NCBI RefSeq assembly: GCF_000613445.1
Contig: NZ_BAIZ01000031.1
Coordinates: 1-38,978 of the forward strand
Direction of reading: 5' to 3'
DNA length: 38,978 nt
Origin: Hoylesella shahii DSM 15611 = JCM 12083
Lineage (GTDB): Bacteria; Bacteroidota; Bacteroidia; Bacteroidales; Bacteroidaceae
Positions within the stretch are counted from its first letter, which is position 1, and each line of letters starts with the position of its first letter. The notes under the pieces were generated by a model. The model was not told the DNA's origin and ran no database searches. It saw nothing but the letters and a program-made list of their open reading frames with translations. This document shows positions 24,939 to 33,431 of this stretch, piece by piece. Position numbers and translations under genes: made by a program.

Positions 24939-25774
24939 TTTTTACTATTTCTGGAGAGGGCTAGAAGCATTGAAATGCTACTGATTTTACTTCTTCCTGG
25001 GGTAAAAAGTTGGCTAAAATGGGCCTTTTTAGTGGTAAAAAGCTGTTTTTGGGGCGATGAAAAATCGCGAGTTGGCGACCAAATAGAAGCGCTAAATGGT
25101 GCAAAATACCGATTTCGTGCTCAAAATTGCCGTAAAACGAAGAGGCGACAGACTAAATTTGGGGCAAAATGCATGCTTTTGGGCTGCTTTTTTGTCTAGA
25201 AGGGGTCGATTAGCAAGGTTCATTTTGTAAATTTTTATTACCTATTTAACACAAGGGGTATGCCGAAAGTGTTTTCTTTATCCTAGTTTTGGATTTAGGA
25301 TGGGTTTAAACTCAACGCCATCTTGCCAGTTGAAGTACATGTTGTGGTAGGCCCAATACGCTATTTGAGGACTTTAAACTCATCAATACATACTTAAGTT
25401 GGCACGATTTCTAGAAAAGGGATGAGGGTAATACAGATAGGAGTAGGAAAAATCACCACAAAAATAGCTAAAATTTCGCTCAAACACACAACACAAAAAG
25501 GCACAAAACTACTGGATTTGGAAGCATAATTCTGCACAAAGCGCCAAATTCAAAGCGAAAAGCCTAAAAAATGCGCTTTTTTGAGCATGTTATTTAACAT
25601 AAAAATCAGTAGTATAAACTCTGCTTTCTAACACCTTTTGCTTGATAAAAAATAAACGATGGAATGGTGAAAAAATATTGATTGTAGTGCGATTATGGTT
25701 ATAAAAATAATAACAATAAAGGAAAACAGAACAATATGTGTTGCGAAATAATTACAATAAAATTGGCCTAAAAA

Positions 25775-25806
25775 TTTGGTTATCAATTGAGAATAGCCTA
25801 TTTTTG
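25775..25806 (+). promoter_or_regulatory. promoter upstream of coaD
   Basis: TTTG at 25775-25778, a 20-nt spacer and TATTTTTG at 25799-25806 match the Bacteroidetes consensus exactly. Transcription from here would give coaD a leader of about 215 nt. Confidence 0.65.
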
Positions 25807-26027
25807 CAAAAAGTAGGTCGCAATCGGAACGCTACTACAAGCATATGCACCACGACTCGGCGCGATGAAACCGACTGGGAGATGTAACTTGATTACTGGT
25901 TAACTGGTCAACTCTTCCACTTGTATGAACGTCTTCACTTGCCTACCACAACCAATGCTTGTCCTTAATGGCAAAAGGGGGCGAGCAATAAGAACAAAAA
26001 AAGATGTAATTGCCACTTGAATTGCGC

Positions 26028-26477
26028 ATGAAAGTAGGTCTTTTTACAGGAAGTTTCGATCCCTTCACCATCGGACACCAGTCGATTGTGGCACGTGTGT
26101 TACCGCTTTTCGATAAAGTGGTTATCGGTGTTGGCGTAAACGAACGCAAACAATGCATGTTCAGCAGTGAAGAAAGGGTGAATGCCATCGCCCAACTTTA
26201 TGCCAACAACCCCTCCGTGGAGGTGCGTGCATTCAACGATTTAGCCGTAGATTTCGCCCAAAGGGAGGGGTCGTGGTTCTTCGTTAAAGGCGTGAGAAGC
26301 GTGAAAGACTTTGAATACGAACGCGAACAAGCAGACATTAACCGAGCCTTAGGTGGCATAGAAACATTGCTGGTGTTTGCCCAACCGCAACATGCTAGCG
26401 TTAGTTCGTCGCTCGTTAGGGAGCTTATTCACTTTGGTAAAGATGTCTCGATGTTTCTACCAAAGAAAGAAAAGTAA
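26028..26477 (+). CDS. coaD: phosphopantetheine adenylyltransferase
   Basis: The 149-residue enzyme transfers AMP from ATP to 4'-phosphopantetheine, the fourth step of coenzyme A synthesis. The nucleotidyltransferase motif is GSFDPFTIGH (residues 8-17), with Thr14 and His17 contacting ATP. KGVRSVKDFEYE and the C-terminal SSSLVREL (the family's ISSTxVR) are both present. The ATG at 26028 is chosen over a TTG 18 bases upstream because it starts directly at the first beta strand. It is followed after 21 bases by ybeY, so the two are likely co-transcribed. Confidence 0.97.
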   Translation: MKVGLFTGSFDPFTIGHQSIVARVLPLFDKVVIGVGVNERKQCMFSSEERVNAIAQLYANNPSVEVRAFNDLAVDFAQREGSWFFVKGVRSVKDFEYEREQADINRALGGIETLLVFAQPQHASVSSSLVRELIHFGKDVSMFLPKKEK

Positions 26478-26498
26478 ACCCAAGAAGAAGTAAAATTT

Positions 26499-26921
26499 AT
26501 GATTACATATAACACTGACGGCGTTAAAATGCCGAAAATAAAAAGGAAAGAAACCTCTGCTTGGATAAAAGCTGTGGTTAAATCCTATGGAAAAATGGTG
26601 GGAGAAGTGGGATATATGTTCGTAGACGATGAGAAAATCTTGGAAATAAACAGGGAATATCTGCAACACGACTACTATACGGACGTTATCACATTCGACT
26701 ACGATGAAGACGACGTCGTTAATGGCGACATCGTTATCTCGCTCGACACCGTAAGAACAAACGCTGAATTGTTCAACAAGGCGTACGAAGACGAACTCTA
26801 CCGTGTTATCATTCACGGAATTCTTCACCTATGCGGACTAAACGATAAGGGTCCGGGGGAAAGAGAAATCATGGAAAAGGCAGAAAACAAAGCCTTGGAA
26901 ATGAGAAATGGCGCTTTCTGA
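26499..26921 (+). CDS. ybeY: endoribonuclease YbeY (rRNA maturation factor)
   Basis: The 140-residue protein belongs to the UPF0054 family, which matures the 3' end of 16S rRNA and takes part in ribosome quality control. The zinc motif HGILHLCGLND begins at His106; His106 and His110 are ligands. The third usual histidine is replaced by Asp116 (HGxLHLxGxxD), followed by KGPGER, a variant I associate with Bacteroidetes. A TDVITFDYDEDD block lies at 61-72. It sits 21 bases behind coaD. The 243 bases that follow hold no gene. Confidence 0.95.
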   Translation: MITYNTDGVKMPKIKRKETSAWIKAVVKSYGKMVGEVGYMFVDDEKILEINREYLQHDYYTDVITFDYDEDDVVNGDIVISLDTVRTNAELFNKAYEDELYRVIIHGILHLCGLNDKGPGEREIMEKAENKALEMRNGAF

Positions 26922-27225
26922 TACCTGAAAAATCGCCGATGAAATGGGGGAAACCCTAGGGGAAGGACCTCCCCACAACAACACAACAAGCGCATACGTG
27001 CGCACAACAGCTAAAAAAGCAGGGCGATAAAAAAACGTAACTAATCCTTTTCGTATCGCAACGCCCTCGCATGGCGCAAAAGTGTTTCCTTGAAGAGCGC
27101 CACAAGGAAATTTATCTAAACTACGTGTCCACAAAACACGCCTAAAATTTAAATCTTTGAACGCATGAGAGAAAACAATGCAATAAGAGCATTGGGTAAA
27201 AAGGTTATCTACGTATTGCCTTTTC

Positions 27226-29253
27226 GTGCTTGTCTACCTCTCTCTCGTTGCCTTAGGCCTACTACTGCTCTACATTGGCTATAAATGGGCAACATCCTGG
27301 GGAGTAGGTTTGATGGAACAGGTGTTTGACAGCACCAACAGCGGGATTGTGATGCTGATAATCATAGGCATATACCTCGGCATTATCGCACTGTGCTTGA
27401 TGTTCGGACTCTTCTTGTTGAAATTTATCTTCACACGCCAAAGCGACGAAGAGGATGGCAGAATACTGGTAAACGAAAACGATTGCCCGCAATTGTTCCA
27501 ACTAATAAGTGAAGTGGCTCAGGCTACTAAATGCCCCATGCCTCATAAAGTGTTCCTCTCTACTGAAATTAATGCTTGTGTTTTCTTCAACACCACTTTC
27601 TGGTCGATGTTCTTTCCTGTAAGAAAAAACCTTGTGTTGGGCGCTGGCTTATTTGCTACAACTAGCACCGAAGAGATTAAAGGCATTCTAGCTCACGAGT
27701 TTGGACACTTCTCGCAAGAAAGCATGAAAATTGGTTCGGTGGTTTATACGGCCAATATCGTGCTGGGAAATCTGGTCTATGGCGAAGACGCCTGGGACAG
27801 ATGGGTTGACCGCTGGAGCGGATTTGAATGGAGTCCGTTCGCTATTTTCGGCTCGCTTACACGCTTCTTCACCGTTACAGTGAGATTGCTGTTGCAGGCT
27901 GTTTATAGATATGTGAATATCGCTTATCGCGAATTGTCGCGACAAATGGAGTTCGATGCTGATAATATAGCCTGTAAAGTGGTGGGAAAGTGTGTTATGG
28001 CGTCGTCGCTTTATAAAACGGCGGTGATGATGCAATGCAGCTCTAACACGCATGTGGCGATGATGAGACTCGATGAAAAGGGCAAAAAAGCCGACCCTTT
28101 CGAAATTCTGGAGCTGCTATCGCAAATTAAAGCTAACGAGGAGGGCAAAACACTTGAGTCCACGCAACTGCTGTTGGCCGAGGTAAAAACGAATGATGAA
28201 CCCACAGCGAGGTTCTCGTGCAAGGATGTTTGGGACTCGCACCCCTCGGATAGGGAACGTATTCAGCAGCTGCAAAATATACCCAGACCATCGAACGAAC
28301 CACTTTTGCCAGCCTGGAGCATTATGCCTGTGAGGTTAAGACAAAATTTGGGCGAACTGATTAAGTTTGAACACAAAACAAATGAGACCGAAAAGGTGCT
28401 GATTACAGGCGACGAACTTAAGCAATGGCTTGAAAAAGAACTTGTTACCGAATTGCTAGACATGCGCTTTAGACGCTTCTTTATGGAATGCGGATGTATC
28501 GACCTCTTTAACCCTATGGAGGAAACGCCGGCAGAAACGGTGACTTATCCCTTCACAAAGCGCAATAGAAACATTGTTACGGCTTATATCAGGGCTTTCG
28601 AAGACGCTGAACAGATGATTGAAATCATTAACGGCGACCTTGAGGTTAGCGCGGCTTACTATAAGGGTAAATGCTATTCTCCCGACGAATTACCGACAGT
28701 TGAACATAGTCAATATATGGAAAAAATGCTGCCTAAACTGAAAAATGTGTATCGAGAGATTTACACTTACCTCAGAGCGGGCAAGCAAGGCGAGGTGGTT
28801 GAAAGGCTTTACGAACGCTTGTTCTTACTGAATAAGTACATAGAATCTTATCAGGAGAATATCATCGCACCGGCCGAAACAATGGTGGAGACATGGAATA
28901 ATAGCAGCAAACAGAAGAAAGACGAATCGGCTTTGTTTAGTGAGTACGTGCAGATTTTCAACGAGCTGAAGGGTATCGTTCCATCTATAACTCCGCTGCT
29001 AAGCGACGATTTCATCGCTAACGAGAGCTGTGAGGGCATTGTAAAACTGGTGAACGAATGCGATGTGGCTAAGCTTGAAGCGCACAACGAAGAACAAATG
29101 GAAGATATTAATGAGTGCCTTAGATTGCTATCGCCTTTCCTTGATGTGCTGCAACAGCAATACGAGGAACTGAAATTGACTATCGGAAGGATTGCTCAGG
29201 CTGAAGAAGAGGGCGAAATGGATTGCGAAGAGAATGCGAAAGCTGTGGTGTAA
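27226..29253 (+). CDS. membrane-bound M48 family zinc metallopeptidase
   Basis: The 675-residue protein (GTG start at 27226) has two N-terminal membrane helices (about 3-19 and 42-68). The catalytic site is HEFGH at 157-161, with Glu242 in SRQMEFDAD as the likely third zinc ligand. The C-terminal half is long and helical with no recognised domain. M48 proteases of the HtpX/Ste24 type cleave misfolded or signal-bearing membrane proteins. An ATG at 27165 opens a frame reading MRENNAIRALGKKVIYVLPF, which would join the main frame if one T were removed from the T4 run at 27221-27224. I therefore suspect the true start is 27165 and that a one-base insertion (or sequencing error) disrupts it. Confidence 0.88.
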   Translation: MLVYLSLVALGLLLLYIGYKWATSWGVGLMEQVFDSTNSGIVMLIIIGIYLGIIALCLMFGLFLLKFIFTRQSDEEDGRILVNENDCPQLFQLISEVAQATKCPMPHKVFLSTEINACVFFNTTFWSMFFPVRKNLVLGAGLFATTSTEEIKGILAHEFGHFSQESMKIGSVVYTANIVLGNLVYGEDAWDRWVDRWSGFEWSPFAIFGSLTRFFTVTVRLLLQAVYRYVNIAYRELSRQMEFDADNIACKVVGKCVMASSLYKTAVMMQCSSNTHVAMMRLDEKGKKADPFEILELLSQIKANEEGKTLESTQLLLAEVKTNDEPTARFSCKDVWDSHPSDRERIQQLQNIPRPSNEPLLPAWSIMPVRLRQNLGELIKFEHKTNETEKVLITGDELKQWLEKELVTELLDMRFRRFFMECGCIDLFNPMEETPAETVTYPFTKRNRNIVTAYIRAFEDAEQMIEIINGDLEVSAAYYKGKCYSPDELPTVEHSQYMEKMLPKLKNVYREIYTYLRAGKQGEVVERLYERLFLLNKYIESYQENIIAPAETMVETWNNSSKQKKDESALFSEYVQIFNELKGIVPSITPLLSDDFIANESCEGIVKLVNECDVAKLEAHNEEQMEDINECLRLLSPFLDVLQQQYEELKLTIGRIAQAEEEGEMDCEENAKAVV

Positions 29254-29500
29254 CAAATTGGCTGCATGCTTTGTCTCTAGCAAAATGCCACATACAGCTT
29301 AGATTTGACGCTGTTGCTTTATTGGTTTTGTAGTGGCTAATTGTACTAGAATTTGTATTAAAGGGCTTAATAACGTAAGAAATGGCGTAAATAAAGGGGT
29401 TACTGCTGGTGTATCGCCTTAGCTTGTAAGCCCTAACAGATATCATAATCTTTGGCGTTACAGCTTTGTACGTCATACCATAAATGCACTACTGAGGACG

Positions 29501-29526
29501 AAGGATGCTACGGCCATCCTTTTTTG
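29501..29526 (+). terminator. intrinsic terminator downstream of the M48 gene
   Basis: AAGGATG at 29501-29507 pairs with CATCCTT at 29515-29521, with a 7-nt loop, followed by four more T's. It lies 250 bases after the M48 stop and just before the next promoter. Confidence 0.7.
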
Positions 29527-29536
29527 TTGCACTTAA

Positions 29537-29568
29537 TTTGCATATATGGTTTGTAAACTCTATCTTTG
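29537..29568 (+). promoter_or_regulatory. promoter of a candidate small RNA
   Basis: TTTG at 29537-29540, 20 nt, then TATCTTTG at 29561-29568, a full Bacteroidetes consensus. No protein-coding ORF follows. Confidence 0.65.
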
Positions 29569-29571
29569 TAA

Positions 29572-29707
29572 GGCCGTTGCAATACCAAATGTCACATCTG
29601 GCATGCTTATCGTGTTGCAAACGCTTGATTTTCAGAAATAAAAGTGCTTGCAAAATATCTTGTGAGCCATATATATAACGCAACGAAGAGGCCATTTAAT
29701 GACCTCT
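29572..29707 (+). ncRNA. candidate structured small RNA
   Basis: After the promoter, pairing is possible at three levels. Closing stem: GGCC+GTTGC (29572-29580) with GCAAC (29680-29684) and GGCC (29690-29693). Middle: TGGC (29599-29602) with GCCA (29666-29669). Apical hairpin: TTGCAA, CGCTT and ATTT (29615-29631) with AAAT, AAGTG and TTGCAA (29636-29653) and a TCAG loop. The result is a long rod with a large internal bubble, the general shape of 6S RNA, though I cannot claim identity. An AGAGG/CCTCT hairpin (29687-29707) may mark the 3' end but has no T-run. Confidence 0.42.
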
Positions 29708-30275
29708 CTATTGCGCATGCACGCATTGTAGGATGCTAAATAACGCTCAAACAATGGCGAAAGGGGCTTGTACAGGGGAGGTTGTTTCCCTAACTCGACT
29801 GCTTTTCGGGATGTGTAAAACCTATAAGGGATAAAGTAACGTTGAAATGATACGGAGTAACGAAGCTAAAAGTGGTCGGTAAGATGAGACTTGCGTTTGA
29901 GTTACACTGATTAAGGAATGGGGTTAAATAGAAAAGAATTTCATCAATGCGATAAAATATTAGTAATATTGATATTGCATCGTTTCGTTGTCAATTTATT
30001 TTTCTGAAATCTTAATTGCTTATCGCTGTTCTTAAACGGGTATCACAAGAACTTCTATGCATATCGGTGAATGGGCTTTGCTGCTGGCAACGTCGACTTG
30101 GCTTAGCGTTAGTTACTACTTGTCACCTATATGTAAAGGCGTGCGAACGAGTATGCTAAGAATTGCCTACTCGCGAACAACGGCTTGTCAAATGATGAAC
30201 GCAATGCCTTTGATGCGCAACGTTTTCTCATTTACTCGTCAACAATAAAATCAAGCATATACAGCAATTTATAAT
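29708..30275. other. gene-poor region before mnmG
   Basis: No convincing gene or consensus promoter is seen. A 63-codon ORF at 30057-30248 has no protein-like features. Confidence 0.45.
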
Positions 30276-32147
30276 ATGATATTTAAATACGATGTCCTTG
30301 TCATTGGTGGCGGTCATGCTGGCTGTGAGGCTGCTCGTGCAGCTGCAAAGCTAGGCGCTAAGACCTGCCTTATCACCATGGACATGAACAAAATAGCACA
30401 AATGAGCTGCAACCCTGCAGTGGGTGGCATTGCTAAAGGCCAAATTGTGCGAGAGATTGACGCATTAGGCGGTGAGATGGGTATTATTACTGATGCCACA
30501 TCTATACAGTTCAGAATGCTTAACAAAGGCAAAGGTCCTGCCGTTTGGAGTCCTCGAGCTCAATGCGATAGGGCTAAATTCATCACTAAATGGCGCGAAA
30601 CGCTCGATTCAACCGAGGGTTTGGATATATGGCAAGACCAAGCTGAAGAGCTCATTGTAGATAACGGCACTGCCGTGGGCGTTAAAACGCAATGGGGCGC
30701 GGAGTTCAGAGCAAGGGCTATCGTGATTACTGCGGGTACTTTTCTCAATGGCTTGATGCATATCGGTAAGACGCAAATACCTGGCGGTAGATGCGCTGAG
30801 CCGGCAGTGTATCGATTAAGCGAAAGCATTGCACAACATGGCATCTCAGTTGAACGAATGAAAACAGGAACGCCTGTAAGAATTGACGCGAGAACCGTGC
30901 ATTTCGAAGATATGGAAAGGCAGAACGGAGAGGTGGATTTCCACCAGTTTAGCTATATGCCTACGCCTAGGACACTGAAACAATTACCTTGCTGGACGTT
31001 CTATACCACTGCCGAAGCACATCAAACTTTGCAAGAGGGCATTGCTGATTCGCCCCTTTTCAACGGACAAATTCAAAGTACTGGTCCGCGTTATTGCCCT
31101 AGCATTGAAACAAAACTTGTGACATTTCCTGATAAGGAACAGCATCCGCTGTTCTTGGAACCAGAAGGAGAGAATACTGCCGAGATGTATCTCAATGGTT
31201 TTTCATCGAGTATGCCCCTTGATGTGCAACTAAACGCATTGCGTAAAATTCCTGCCTTAAGGGATGCAAAGGCTTATCGTCCGGGTTATGCTATTGAATA
31301 CGACTACTTCGACCCTACGCTTTTGCATGCTTCGCTCGAATCGAAGGTGCTTAAAGGACTGTTCTTTGCTGGTCAGGTAAATGGCACAACGGGGTACGAA
31401 GAGGCTGCAGGACAGGGTTTGGTTGCGGGTATTAATGCTGCAATGGTTTGTAGTGGCGGACTGCCTTTCGTGATGAAAAGGGATGAAAGTTACATTGGTG
31501 TGCTGATAGACGACCTCACAACAAAGGGTGTTGACGAGCCTTACCGCATGTTTACATCTCGTGCTGAATATAGAATTTTGCTCCGTCAGGATGATGCTGA
31601 TGCAAGATTAACGGAACGCGCATATGAAATAGGGTTGGCTTCGAGAGAAAGGTTTGACCACTGGGTGCAGAAAAAAGAATGCATTCAACGGATTATTAGT
31701 TTCTGCGAGACGGCTACGGTAAAGGCTAACGATATCAATTCGGCGCTTGAACATTGGGGTACGTCTCCGCTAACTGGTACAGTAAAATTGGTTGATCTTA
31801 TCGCAAGACCACAGCTTAATGTACGAAACTTAGCTGAAGTGCTTCCCGAACTAAAGTCTGTTATTACAGAAGCACCAAACAGACAAGAGGAGATTATGGA
31901 GGCTGCTGAAATAAAAATGAAGTATAAAGGCTATATCGAACGCGAGAAAATCGTTGCTGATAAAATGCGTAGACTAGAGAATATTCGCATTAAAGGCCAC
32001 TTTAATTACGAAGAACTGCACGAAATTTCTACGGAGGGACGGCAGAAATTGGCACGTATCAATCCCGAAACGCTAGCACAGGCTTCGCGCATCCCTGGCG
32101 TCTCTCCGAGCGATATTAATGTATTGCTTGTGCTGATGAATCGTTAA
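30276..32147 (+). CDS. mnmG: tRNA uridine-5-carboxymethylaminomethyl modification enzyme MnmG
   Basis: The 623-residue flavoprotein works with MnmE to add carboxymethylaminomethyl to U34 of certain tRNAs, improving decoding. The FAD-binding GGGHAG lies at 11-16, followed by the family signature SCNPAVGGIAKG. The PGGRCAEPAVYRLSE and GQVNGTTGYEEAAGQG stretches are also characteristic, and the C-terminal helical domain, which contacts MnmE and tRNA, is intact. Length matches the family. mnmG (gidA) often lies near the replication origin, which fits the parS-type sites found just downstream. Confidence 0.97.
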   Translation: MIFKYDVLVIGGGHAGCEAARAAAKLGAKTCLITMDMNKIAQMSCNPAVGGIAKGQIVREIDALGGEMGIITDATSIQFRMLNKGKGPAVWSPRAQCDRAKFITKWRETLDSTEGLDIWQDQAEELIVDNGTAVGVKTQWGAEFRARAIVITAGTFLNGLMHIGKTQIPGGRCAEPAVYRLSESIAQHGISVERMKTGTPVRIDARTVHFEDMERQNGEVDFHQFSYMPTPRTLKQLPCWTFYTTAEAHQTLQEGIADSPLFNGQIQSTGPRYCPSIETKLVTFPDKEQHPLFLEPEGENTAEMYLNGFSSSMPLDVQLNALRKIPALRDAKAYRPGYAIEYDYFDPTLLHASLESKVLKGLFFAGQVNGTTGYEEAAGQGLVAGINAAMVCSGGLPFVMKRDESYIGVLIDDLTTKGVDEPYRMFTSRAEYRILLRQDDADARLTERAYEIGLASRERFDHWVQKKECIQRIISFCETATVKANDINSALEHWGTSPLTGTVKLVDLIARPQLNVRNLAEVLPELKSVITEAPNRQEEIMEAAEIKMKYKGYIEREKIVADKMRRLENIRIKGHFNYEELHEISTEGRQKLARINPETLAQASRIPGVSPSDINVLLVLMNR

Positions 32148-32166
32148 GTAGACAACTGCAAGACAA

Positions 32167-32186
32167 GTAATTTGATAACAAATTAC
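32167..32186 (+). repeat. hairpin after mnmG
   Basis: GTAATTTG and CAAATTAC form a perfect 8-bp stem with an ATAA loop, 19 bases after the mnmG stop. There is no T-run, so it is probably an mRNA 3'-end stabiliser or weak terminator. Confidence 0.5.
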
Positions 32187-32324
32187 ACTTGCCTACTCCA
32201 CCCCTTCGCAACTGCTCTTCAAACAAACAACAAATGCAAGAGAACGCAGACAATACGCAATCAATTACGATTAGAACGAATTAAAATGAGTGCGAAAACA
32301 AGGAGTTATAGAAAAGAGAGGATA

Positions 32325-32340
32325 CGTTCCACGTGAAACA
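32325..32340. promoter_or_regulatory. parS-type ParB binding site (one mismatch)
   Basis: CGTTCCACGTGAAACA matches the chromosomal parS consensus TGTTNCACGTGAAACA at every fixed position except the first. It lies 35 bases before the apt start codon, 1.05 kb from the perfect site at 33376. Confidence 0.75.
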
Positions 32341-32374
32341 AAAGATATATAAATAGAAACATAACTTACTGTAA

Positions 32375-32905
32375 ATGAATAACAAACTATTGCTGGACAA
32401 TCTGCGTTGTATACCAGATTGGCCGAAGAAAGGGATTAATTTTCGCGACGTAACAACGTTGTTTAAAAACCCAGAATGCATCAAGACCATCACTGATGAG
32501 ATGTGCGAGATTTACAAAGATAAAGGTATAACAAAAATTGTAGGCATCGAATCGCGAGGCTTTGTTATGTCGTCGGCTGTTGCCATTAGATTAGGAGCTG
32601 GCATTGTATTATGCAGAAAGCCCGGAAAGCTACCTTGCGAAACGGTGCAAGAAAGCTATAAAAAGGAATATGGCACAGATACCATCGAGATTCATAAAGA
32701 TTCGATTAATGAAGACGATGTTGTGTTGCTACACGATGACCTTCTTGCTACTGGCGGTACAATGAAAGCAGCATGCGATTTGGTGAAGAAATTCAATCCT
32801 AAAAAGATTTATGCTAATTTTATTATTGAACTGGTAAACGAAGATCTTAACGGTAGAGCGGCCTTTGATAAGGATATTGAGATTTCTACGCTCATTCAAG
32901 TATAG
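32375..32905 (+). CDS. apt: adenine phosphoribosyltransferase
   Basis: The 176-residue enzyme salvages adenine by joining it to PRPP to make AMP. The PRPP-binding loop VVLLHDDLLATGGTM lies at 116-130. GIESRGFVM at 57-65 and the flexible-loop motif RKPGKLP at 81-87 are typical of Apt. Length is standard. It lies 227 bases after mnmG with a parS-type site in its leader, and it is followed by 526 non-coding bases. Confidence 0.96.
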   Translation: MNNKLLLDNLRCIPDWPKKGINFRDVTTLFKNPECIKTITDEMCEIYKDKGITKIVGIESRGFVMSSAVAIRLGAGIVLCRKPGKLPCETVQESYKKEYGTDTIEIHKDSINEDDVVLLHDDLLATGGTMKAACDLVKKFNPKKIYANFIIELVNEDLNGRAAFDKDIEISTLIQV

Positions 32906-33375
32906 GTTTAATTTGGAGAAACAATCCGTATTATTCGTTTCTACTGTTAGTCCTATAATTATTCTGCGTTATAACGGGAGCATCTTAACATCTCCATACA
33001 ACATTAATCATGTGGAGAATTGCTAAAGATACTCTCGTTATTTTGCTACTTGGATAACGAAACAAATGGTTCAATTCCTTATTATCGCGATTTAGTTAGG
33101 ATTGTGTAGCTCTATTATCCTTAAACTAAAGAGCAAATAAACAACTACAATATATAAAAGAGGAATTAATACGGCGTAGACTCAATGCCATTTTAACAAG
33201 GTATTAGTGCAAAATAATAAGTAGCAGTGAAATAAATAAAGGGAATAAGGTCGTAGTTGTAATTATACTCTACTCTACCCGCTTTAATAAATAACGAGGA
33301 AGGCTTTCCGTTCTTGGTACTTCAAAAGGAATAAACTGTCGAAGGGGAAAAGAATGTGATGCTAACTATATATAT
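32906..33375. other. non-coding region between apt and the second parS site
   Basis: AT-rich; no gene, terminator or DnaA-box cluster recognised. Confidence 0.4.
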
Positions 33376-33391
33376 TGTTTCACGTGAAACA
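33376..33391. promoter_or_regulatory. parS-type ParB binding site (perfect palindrome)
   Basis: TGTTTCACGTGAAACA is a perfect 16-bp palindrome identical to the canonical chromosomal parS consensus. It lies 40 bases before the uvrC start codon. Together with the site at 32325 it marks a likely centromere. Confidence 0.85.
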
Positions 33392-33431
33392 AGAAAACGC
33401 GAAACACTAGTGTACAAAGGACTTTGGAAGC

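Larger units (their letters stand above)
23986..25774. other. 1.8-kb gene-poor region
   Basis: No ORF here looks like a protein. It contains a 48-bp dispersed repeat at 24674-24721, a five-copy 22-bp tandem array at 24829-24938, and a loose inverted repeat AAAGCGC/GCGCTTT (25538-25544 and 25573-25579) followed by T's that might end a transcript. The plus-strand ORF at 24308-24865 runs into the tandem array and is probably spurious. Confidence 0.6.

Noticed and set aside
24975..25199. 74-codon ORF in the gene-poor region
   Set aside because: Low-complexity translation and no supporting context.
30057..30248. 63-codon ORF before mnmG
   Set aside because: No signal, motif or coding character.
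32906..33431. Replication origin between apt and uvrC
   Set aside because: parS-type sites are present, but I found no cluster of DnaA boxes or AT-rich 13-mers and no dnaA nearby.
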